Assembly: GCA_903925515.1 (NCBI GenBank)
Contig: CAIYFP010000178.1
Span: 1-13,693 of the forward strand
From: an uncultured Verrucomicrobiota bacterium
GTDB lineage: Bacteria; Verrucomicrobiota; Verrucomicrobiia; Limisphaerales; UBA9464
Direction of reading: 5' to 3'
DNA length: 13,693 nt
In this document: positions 7,852-13,693 of the stretch, piece by piece
How the letters are laid out: each line of letters begins with the position of its first letter
Numbering within the stretch: the first letter of the stretch is position 1
The notes under the pieces: generated by a model
What the model was told of the DNA's origin: nothing
Database searches by the model: none
The model's input: the letters and a program-made list of their open reading frames with translations, nothing else
Position numbers and translations under genes: made by a program

Positions 7852-7961
7852 CCATGTTGGAAATGACGTCATCTCCCAGTTGCCGGGAACGCCCGCGGCT
7901 GTTCCATGGCCATCGCGTCTTGCTCCACGGAAGCGTCTTGGCGTGCCGGAGTGCCGCGCTC
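7852..7961 (-). promoter_or_regulatory. Only intergenic gap; candidate control region for the giant gene
   Basis: This 110-base gap is the only substantial non-coding stretch in the window. It holds an imperfect 18-base palindrome (7859-7876) and a repeated 8-base word GCGTCTTG (plus strand, 7915-7922 and 7933-7940, 18 bases apart). Near the gene 2 stop is GGAGTGCCGCGCTCC, a possible 4-bp stem. I see no convincing -35/-10 pair, no strong terminator with a T-run, and no clear Shine-Dalgarno sequence. A GGGAG just before the ATG at 7872 is too close for normal spacing. Confidence 0.4.
7859..7876. promoter_or_regulatory. Near-perfect palindrome centred on TGACGTCA
   Basis: The 10-base core ATGACGTCAT (7863-7872) is a perfect inverted repeat and extends to 18 bases with one mismatched pair (7862/7873). 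It lies at the most upstream ATG of the giant gene, where a dimeric repressor could act. A match this good is expected about once per window by chance, so only its position makes it a candidate operator. Confidence 0.3.
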
Positions 7962-8819
7962 CTAGTTGACCATCAACCTGAAGAACTTGGGCGCGGCACC
8001 GCCGTCCTTTCCTTGCACGATGACCCGGACCGGCTTCAGCACGGTCGTCTGGTAAAAGCTTCGGTCGTTCCCGGCCTCGCCATGGACGCGGAACGAAACA
8101 GGGTTCCATGACTTCAGGTCGTCGGATCCGACGACCGTGTAGCTTCGCCCGCGCAACGCCGTGAACTGGAGCATGGCACCGCCCGCGTCCATGCCTTGGA
8201 TGTCCAGCCGGAACCCGTCCTTCGGGTCCCATGCATACGTGCCGGCCCTATAGGACTCCATCACGGTCAACGCGTTGCCGTTGATGCGGTGGGTGGGCGA
8301 GAAGTCGCCGATGCCCATGTTGAGGCGACCCGTCTGGATCATCGCCCGCTCCCATGCGTCCGGCAGGCCGTCGCCGTCCGTGTCCTCCCCCAACGTCAGG
8401 TCCACGCGCGATTCATGGGCCGGTTGCCCAAGGCGCGCCCAGTTCACCTTCAGTTCCATGGGCACGTAGCTCCGCGTCCCAAGCGTCACCTTCATGCGGA
8501 ACGGCGCGGTGGGGCGCGTCGCCGTCGGCACGTAGTCCCCCGAAGTCAACCCCGCGTCCATGGGGACCTCCATGCGATAGTTGACCCCGGCGGCAAGGCC
8601 CGGAGTTACCGACGAGCGCAGGACCTTGCCCTCCAGCGTCTCCAACGTGATCTCGCCCCCGGATGCCGTCAGGGGCACGCCAAACTCGTCGCGCACCACG
8701 CCGAACACGACGTGGTGGGGCAACGGAGGCAATGCTCCCAGCCGCAGCGCGGCGACAAGGCCCAGCAGGGCCGACGCGCGCAATCCAAGAGGGGTTGCCC
8801 TCATAGCCGTTGTTCTCAT
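7962..8819 (-). CDS. Secreted protein with DxDGDGxxDxxE calcium loop
   Basis: This is a complete 285-residue gene ending in TAG at 7964-7962. Residues 1-34 look like a signal peptide: MRTTAMR, then a hydrophobic stretch (ALLGLVAALRLGAL), then a proline-rich exit. Residues 36-130 resemble a carboxypeptidase-regulatory-type beta sandwich (FGVVRDEFGVPL, then GVNYRMEVPMDAG). Residues 146-157 are DTDGDGLPDAWE, a thrombospondin-type-3/dockerin-like calcium loop very common in Verrucomicrobia. About 25 residues on, RINGNALTVMESY sits where such proteins often carry a second loop, but only N-G-N is left of the acidic core. Residues 200-285 form a beta domain with the phrase GRSYTVVGSDDLKSW and a terminal KFFRLMVN, typical of secreted verrucomicrobial proteins. 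The ATG lies 3 bases after the stop of the upstream gene, which argues for co-transcription. A second in-frame Met at residue 6 is possible, and neither start has a clear Shine-Dalgarno sequence. Its biochemical role is unknown; a structural or accessory role for the adjacent giant protein is inference. Confidence 0.92.
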   Translation of the reverse strand: MRTTAMRATPLGLRASALLGLVAALRLGALPPLPHHVVFGVVRDEFGVPLTASGGEITLETLEGKVLRSSVTPGLAAGVNYRMEVPMDAGLTSGDYVPTATRPTAPFRMKVTLGTRSYVPMELKVNWARLGQPAHESRVDLTLGEDTDGDGLPDAWERAMIQTGRLNMGIGDFSPTHRINGNALTVMESYRAGTYAWDPKDGFRLDIQGMDAGGAMLQFTALRGRSYTVVGSDDLKSWNPVSFRVHGEAGNDRSFYQTTVLKPVRVIVQGKDGGAAPKFFRLMVN

Positions 8820-8822
8820 GGG

Positions 8823-11800
8823 TTAGTTCCCGGAATAGGAGTACGTCACGAAGTGCAGCCGGATGTCCTTCACGCACCGGAGGAAGCGGTCGATGCCATC
8901 CTCCGGGTTGTTCAGAAGCGTGGAGCCCGGGATCACCAGCTTCCACCGGCTGTTCCATGCGGAGCGACCGACCAGCCGCGAGTTCGTGAACTGGGACCTC
9001 GCAAGCGTGCCGCCCGAGCCATAGATGTTCGGGGAGAACACCGAGGACGACCCCACCGGCCTGAACGCCTGGTGCTTCCTCTGTGCAAACATCGGCTCGG
9101 CCAAGGAATCGGAGCTCTGCCAGTAGTTCTTCGCGGAGAACTCAGACGCCCCGACGTTGAACGGCATCGGGATGGTCACGTCCTCGACCGCCCATGTCCG
9201 CACCACCCCTTGGTCCCCAAGCGGCGGGCTCCGCATCGAGTCCAATCCCACCGGGATGAGATAGATGTAGGGCGTGGACGCCATGGCATTGACATCCATG
9301 AACGAGGAACCGGGGTCCGGGGGCGTGACCCCGCCCGCCCCGTTGACCGTGCCGATGTTGAAGCCCGGCGTGTCCATGCCCTTGTAGCCCTCCAGTGCCA
9401 CGCCCATGGCAAACACCTTGGTCGCGAACGAGCTGCTGCTGAAGGCTGGGTCGCCGGCCGCCAAGGGCTGCCCAAAGAGGTTCAACCCCTTCTCGATCAC
9501 CGTGGAGAACTCCATAACGATGCCCGGCTCCGGCAACGCATCCGCCTTGCCCAACCCAAGGCACATGCGCCGCACGTCCACGTCGTCATGGATGTTGGCC
9601 CGGCGCGACCGTTGCAGCACCTCCAGCCATGCAGCGTCACCGTCCACCCCGGGCAGGACGCGGAAATTGCCCGTTCGCAACGACGTCGTCGTGCCATAGG
9701 CATCGGGATTGTTGAATCCAAGCCTGCCACGCAGGACCGACCAGTCGGCTTGCAGCTCGGCGAGTGCGCCCGACAAGCCCGCGTCGCCAACCCGGCTGCC
9801 CGTGAACTGGGGCACCCCGTCCTTGATCACCCCAATCGCGCGGGCCTGGATGATCCGGCTCACGAAGTCGCGCCCCGTTTTGGTCCCCAGCAGGCCCGTC
9901 TCGTAGTCGTAGGCGTTGGCCGCCAGCAAGGCATACTGGGACGCCAAGTCCATCAGCGTGCGATAACGGTCGAGCTTCTCGTTCCGGAACAACCGGTAGG
10001 CCACGTCGCGCGTCCGGTAGCCCTGCACCATCGCCGCCGCCCTCCTGCGAAATGCGAGGCGCTCCGCCTGCACCCTCTCGCCCTCCGCAACCAAGGACCG
10101 CAACGCCATCTCCGCATCGTACAATTCGCGTTTCCGCATGTTGATGTCCCAAAGCATGTAGTGCAGCCGGTTCATCTCCTCGGACAACGCAATCAAGGAT
10201 TGCCGCAGCTCCATGCGCTTTTCCCGGGGGATGATCTGGTCGTTAAGGATCCAGTCCCCCGCGCTTGTGGTGGCAAACTCAAGGGACTTCACCACCGTCA
10301 ACCGCGCCGCCTTGAGCTTGTTGAGGACCTCGGTGGACGTCGTCTGCACCGCCACCAAGGCGCTGCGCACCGGCGACGTGATGTCGCCGCCTGCCGCCAA
10401 GCCCACGATCGTGCTGTCAGGCACCGCTTCCTCGATGACCTTGGACACGTTGCCAACCGTCTCCTTCGCATCCTCGGTCCAGATCTCGAACAGGCTGTTG
10501 GCAAACAACACCGCATCCAACGTCTGCTTGGCGATGAGCAGGTCCTCCTGGTACCCGCGAATCTCCTCGTACGTCTCCCAGTTCGCCTTGAACAAGCTGA
10601 GGTTCTTGGACCACTCGCCCGCCGCCCCATTCATGTCGTCCCAACCCTGGACGAGGCGCGTGTGGGCCGTGATCAGCGCGGAGATCGCCGCCTGCACCTT
10701 GCCCGGGGAGCGCCTCCGGCCCGTCCATGCTGGTGGCCTCGGCGTGTAACCCTCCGGCGTGATCGTTAGGACAAGGTTGGTGATCACCGGGAACTTGAAC
10801 TCGTCCACGAATTGCTGGAGGGGCCCGTCGCCGTCGCCCCAGTCCTGGAAGAACTTGCCGTTGAGGCTCTCGGCATAGGCAACCGGAACATCCACCAAGC
10901 GCACGTCAAAGCTGTTTGGAATCGTCGGGTCCATCACCGGGAACTTGTACTCCGGCATGTCCACGTAGAGGTAATGCAGCAGGTCCGGCCCCTCGTAGTC
11001 CTGCGGGTACGTCTTGCCCGGCCCAAGGTCGTCCGTGTACGGCGTACCATAGATCTCGATGAGCCTCGTGGTCATCGCCCGCTCCGTGTCCACGATCAGC
11101 TCCCTCTCCTTCTCGATCGAGTCCGTCTCGCCGGCGAGGTCCGTGGACATGCGCGTCGCGTCCGCATACGCCGCCGCCGCGTTGCCAAGGCTCCTCACCG
11201 CGCGCTCATAGACCTGCTCGAAATGTGTGGAGGAGCCCGCGCCGACCACCTTGTTGGGGTCCAGGTCGAAGGCAATGCTGCCCAACGACAAGCCCAACGG
11301 CGTGACACCGGCCTCGGCGTTGTCCAGCAGTCGTTGAACCTCCTCATGACTCACCGGGAGCTGCCCTAGCTCGGGAACCGTCGTCCGGTCGATCTTTTGG
11401 ATGCCCTCGTGCGCCGGGTCCGGGTCCACCTCGGGCAACATGGAGTTGCCCACCATCCAGTTCACGTAGCTCCCCACCCCCACCCGCGTCGCCCAAAGGT
11501 CCAGCCCCCAGTGCCGCACGGTCGCAACCACCCGGTTGGTGTTGGCTCGCGTCGCCCCGAACCGGTCCCAGCCCGCGCCTTCCTCCGCCGTGAACGCCTG
11601 GCGGAAGACCAGCTTCAAGACATCCACGCCCACCTGCGCCAACGCGCCCGCCGCCCCCGCAAACTTTCGCTCGTCCGCGTAGTCCACCGACACCGGCTTG
11701 CCCAGCACCAGGACCGCCTCGCTGCGCGGCACCCAGTCAAAGTTGCGGTTCAACAGCAAGGAGAAGTATCCCTTGAGGGCCGTCAGGTGATGCCCATAGG

Positions 11801-13693
11801 CATCGCCATGGCCCTGCGGGTAGGCGATGGCCGCGTCGGAGGCGTCCACGTTCCCATCAAGGTTCAGGTCCTTGATGTTGTAGTTTTCCGCATAGGTCAC
11901 CTCGCCCGCCGCAATGCCGCGTGTGTAATTCCACCAAAGCCGGTTGTACGCCGGGCTGGATTGCACGCCCGGAGCCATGAAGTCATCCCGGCCACGCAGC
12001 AACCCCAGCTCCTCCTCAAGCAACGACCCCATCTGGCCCGCAAATGAAAACCGGGACGTCGCCAAGCTGTTCTGCGCGCCCCCGGCCGTCGAGGTGGAGA
12101 TCGTAGGGTCCGCCGCGTCCGCCGATGCCTCGTTGCCGAGCAACGTGTAGAGGTCGTTGAGGTAACCGGTGACCAAGAGCAACGCGTCGTTGGCCGGCCC
12201 GTAGTTGATCCCCGCGTTGATGCTTAGGTCCTTGGCCCGGCGCGAGACGGTCTCGTAGATCTCGATCAGCCCAAACCGGTTGATGTTCTTTAGGTTCAGG
12301 GCGATCGCGCCCTCCCACTTCTTCCCGGCCTGGGTGAGCACGCTGACGTCCGTGTTGACCGGGTTGTTGTAGAGGTCACGGACCCGTTGCTGGAACGGGT
12401 TGATGCCCGCCAAGACACGCTTGACCCACCCCTCAGCAAGCTGTGGCTCCGTCCACGAGGACCACTGGCCAATCACCGGGTCCGCCGTGTTGACCGATCG
12501 ATACCGCATGATGAGGTAGTTGTCCGACAACACCTGGATGCCCGCCCCTCCCAAGGTGAATCGCGGCAGGCCGGTCCCCTTTTGCAAGTCCTGCCACTTG
12601 CTCATGTCCCGGGTCGAGGGTGCCGCCCCGTCCACGGGCGCGGCGATCTTCCATTCGTACTCGTACTCGCCATGGCGCCCCGCCAAGTCGGGCGTGTGCT
12701 CCAACGTCAGCAACTCGTTCAACGGGTTGAGGGACGGCACCACCCGAAGCTCACCCGGCCACAACGGGCCAGACATCCGGAACACGTGCATGGAAACCGG
12801 TTCCCCGGCATCCGTGAAGGCCCTGCCATTGCCAACCAGCAGCGTCACGTACCCATAGCCAGGACCCGTCGCCGCCATCGCATACGAGTCCACGGCCGTG
12901 TCGTCGTCGCGAACCTCGGCCATGGCGCCCAGCCCCACGGTGACCTCACGCTCCGGGTCGGGGATGAATTGCCCCGGGATGAACGGGTTCTCCATGAACG
13001 TCTCCACCTTGGTCGCCAATCCGTTGACCAAGGCGTCCCACTTCGACTTGTCCTCGGCCGGCGCGCCCGGGCAAAGGTCCAGCACGGACCTCAGGTCATC
13101 ACGGGTCTCCAAGCCCCTTAGCACGTTGAGCCGGAGGTACTGTCCCACGGCGGGCTCCCCGGCGTACTCACCCTCCAAGACCAACGACCCCTTCTCGCCC
13201 ACCGCCGGGTCGAAATAAACCCTGCTCGCCAAATGAGGCGGCAGGTTCGGGAAGTAGAACAACCCCTGGAATGCCTCCGCAATCACCCCGGGCGGCAATT
13301 CCTCAAGCCCGGCAGCCTGCAAGTCCGAGTACTTTTTCCGGGTCGGGTCGATCAACACCACGGACTCCCTCGTCCGCGTGGCGTTCGTCGCCAAGGATTG
13401 CTGGTACACCACCTCGGCGCTCGTTTGGCTGCGCAAGTCTGGCAACCCGGCGACCGGAGTCGTCAGCGTTTGGCCCGCCCTCATCACCGGCGGAAGCACC
13501 GGCCATGTCGGTCGATACACGATCCCCAGCGACGGCGTTTCCTTCGATGCCGCGCTCCCGACATAGGTTCCGGGAAGCGTCCCGACAGGCCTTAGGTACG
13601 GGACGATGGTCCCGGTTGGAACCACCTGCCCGGCGGGCCAGTCAAAGCCCTCCTGCGTCTTGTAGTAGAAACGCATCGTCAGGCTGTTCGCCC
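8823..13693 (-). CDS. Very large protein with Tc-toxin-A-like C-terminal half (5' end outside window)
   Basis: The frame stays open to the right edge (residues ANSLT precede the first in-window Met at 13676), so the true start is probably outside; residue numbers here count from that Met and end at 1617 (TAA at 8825-8823). Residues 1-300 are mostly beta-like and unrecognised. Residues 300-760 form a compact, aromatic-rich module containing a dockerin-like calcium loop at 603-614 (DLNLDGNVDASD). I recall closely similar sequences in unnamed giant proteins of Verrucomicrobia and Planctomycetes, but cannot confirm this here. Residues 990-1084 are a long helix. Residues 1085-1110 are a hydrophobic, Gly-rich turn (core TIVGLAAGGDITSPV). 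Residues 1111-1262 are a charged heptad-like helix ending in LLAANAYDYETG. Residues 1385-1617 are beta-rich and end in Y-S-Y-S-G-N. This order matches the channel and TcB-binding region of Tc toxin A subunits, so a Tc-A-like surface or secreted protein is the best guess, by remote resemblance only. No TcB or TcC partner lies in the window. The coding call is certain; the function is not. Confidence 0.93.
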   Translation of the reverse strand, partial: ANSLTMRFYYKTQEGFDWPAGQVVPTGTIVPYLRPVGTLPGTYVGSAASKETPSLGIVYRPTWPVLPPVMRAGQTLTTPVAGLPDLRSQTSAEVVYQQSLATNATRTRESVVLIDPTRKKYSDLQAAGLEELPPGVIAEAFQGLFYFPNLPPHLASRVYFDPAVGEKGSLVLEGEYAGEPAVGQYLRLNVLRGLETRDDLRSVLDLCPGAPAEDKSKWDALVNGLATKVETFMENPFIPGQFIPDPEREVTVGLGAMAEVRDDDTAVDSYAMAATGPGYGYVTLLVGNGRAFTDAGEPVSMHVFRMSGPLWPGELRVVPSLNPLNELLTLEHTPDLAGRHGEYEYEWKIAAPVDGAAPSTRDMSKWQDLQKGTGLPRFTLGGAGIQVLSDNYLIMRYRSVNTADPVIGQWSSWTEPQLAEGWVKRVLAGINPFQQRVRDLYNNPVNTDVSVLTQAGKKWEGAIALNLKNINRFGLIEIYETVSRRAKDLSINAGINYGPANDALLLVTGYLNDLYTLLGNEASADAADPTISTSTAGGAQNSLATSRFSFAGQMGSLLEEELGLLRGRDDFMAPGVQSSPAYNRLWWNYTRGIAAGEVTYAENYNIKDLNLDGNVDASDAAIAYPQGHGDAYGHHLTALKGYFSLLLNRNFDWVPRSEAVLVLGKPVSVDYADERKFAGAAGALAQVGVDVLKLVFRQAFTAEEGAGWDRFGATRANTNRVVATVRHWGLDLWATRVGVGSYVNWMVGNSMLPEVDPDPAHEGIQKIDRTTVPELGQLPVSHEEVQRLLDNAEAGVTPLGLSLGSIAFDLDPNKVVGAGSSTHFEQVYERAVRSLGNAAAAYADATRMSTDLAGETDSIEKERELIVDTERAMTTRLIEIYGTPYTDDLGPGKTYPQDYEGPDLLHYLYVDMPEYKFPVMDPTIPNSFDVRLVDVPVAYAESLNGKFFQDWGDGDGPLQQFVDEFKFPVITNLVLTITPEGYTPRPPAWTGRRRSPGKVQAAISALITAHTRLVQGWDDMNGAAGEWSKNLSLFKANWETYEEIRGYQEDLLIAKQTLDAVLFANSLFEIWTEDAKETVGNVSKVIEEAVPDSTIVGLAAGGDITSPVRSALVAVQTTSTEVLNKLKAARLTVVKSLEFATTSAGDWILNDQIIPREKRMELRQSLIALSEEMNRLHYMLWDINMRKRELYDAEMALRSLVAEGERVQAERLAFRRRAAAMVQGYRTRDVAYRLFRNEKLDRYRTLMDLASQYALLAANAYDYETGLLGTKTGRDFVSRIIQARAIGVIKDGVPQFTGSRVGDAGLSGALAELQADWSVLRGRLGFNNPDAYGTTTSLRTGNFRVLPGVDGDAAWLEVLQRSRRANIHDDVDVRRMCLGLGKADALPEPGIVMEFSTVIEKGLNLFGQPLAAGDPAFSSSSFATKVFAMGVALEGYKGMDTPGFNIGTVNGAGGVTPPDPGSSFMDVNAMASTPYIYLIPVGLDSMRSPPLGDQGVVRTWAVEDVTIPMPFNVGASEFSAKNYWQSSDSLAEPMFAQRKHQAFRPVGSSSVFSPNIYGSGGTLARSQFTNSRLVGRSAWNSRWKLVIPGSTLLNNPEDGIDRFLRCVKDIRLHFVTYSYSGN
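9891..10709 (-). other. Predicted channel-like helical hairpin in gene 1
   Basis: Residues 990-1084 are helical and end with an Asp/Glu-rich, Val-rich run (E-T-V-G-N-V-S-K-V-I-E-E). Residues 1085-1110 lack charge apart from one Asp pair and one Arg and are rich in Gly, Val and Ala. Residues 1111-1262 return as a long charged helix with clear heptads (M-E-L-R-Q-S-L, then R-K-R-E-L-Y-D-A-E-M-A-L). This is the layout of the pore-forming helices and membrane tip of Tc-A subunits. The assignment is by pattern, not by alignment. Confidence 0.5.

Noticed and set aside
7897..7964. Rho-independent terminator after gene 2
   Set aside because: Only short, interrupted stems (about 4 bp) can be drawn and there is no following T-run on the minus strand.
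8196..10769. An 857-codon open frame on the plus strand, antisense to genes 1 and 2
   Set aside because: It is very rich in Arg, His, Pro and Gln, shows no domain and lies fully opposite two well-supported genes. Long antisense frames are expected in GC-rich coding DNA.

Overview
The window is GC-rich bacterial DNA. All of it is occupied by three consecutive genes on the minus strand, with a single short non-coding gap at 7852-7961. No RNA gene, mobile element, CRISPR array or metabolic gene is visible. The style of the proteins points to Verrucomicrobiota or a close relative in the PVC group: a DTDGDGLPDAWE calcium-type loop in a secreted protein, very large secreted proteins, an FN3 plus Ig-like plus YDG-repeat giant, and glycine-rich modules. 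This is a judgement from protein style, not a database assignment.

Layout in the direction of transcription (right to left). (1) 13693-8823: at least 1,622 codons, open at the right edge, a very large protein of an unnamed family. Its last ~630 residues show the order expected of the A subunit of Tc (toxin complex) toxins: a long helix, a short hydrophobic Gly-rich turn, a long charged returning helix, then a C-terminal beta domain. (2) 8819-7962: a 285-residue secreted protein with a carboxypeptidase-regulatory-like N-terminal half, a DxDGDGxxDxxE calcium loop and a C-terminal beta domain; it starts only 3 bases after gene 1 stops. (3) 7851 (or 7872) down to base 1 and beyond: one uninterrupted reading frame of at least 2,617 codons. 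I checked this frame codon by codon and found no stop. It encodes a signal peptide, FN3, an Ig-like domain, 13 YDG repeats, two tandem copies of (glycine-rich domain + Ig-like domain), a second Ig-like domain, then at least four more YDG repeats running off the left edge.

The most interesting signals are the Tc-toxin-A-like architecture of gene 1 and the higher-order organisation of gene 3. The first YDG array is an ordered A-B-C trimer repeated four times with a period of about 777 bp. The second array has changed to a two-domain unit of 519 bp with long stretches of identical DNA. Gene 3 also carries a Trp/acidic insert in only one of its two glycine-rich copies. Genes 2 and 3 have signal peptides and the true start of gene 1 is outside the window, so the locus most likely makes cell-surface or secreted proteins acting outside the cytoplasm. 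Whether the three work together is inference from strand and spacing only.
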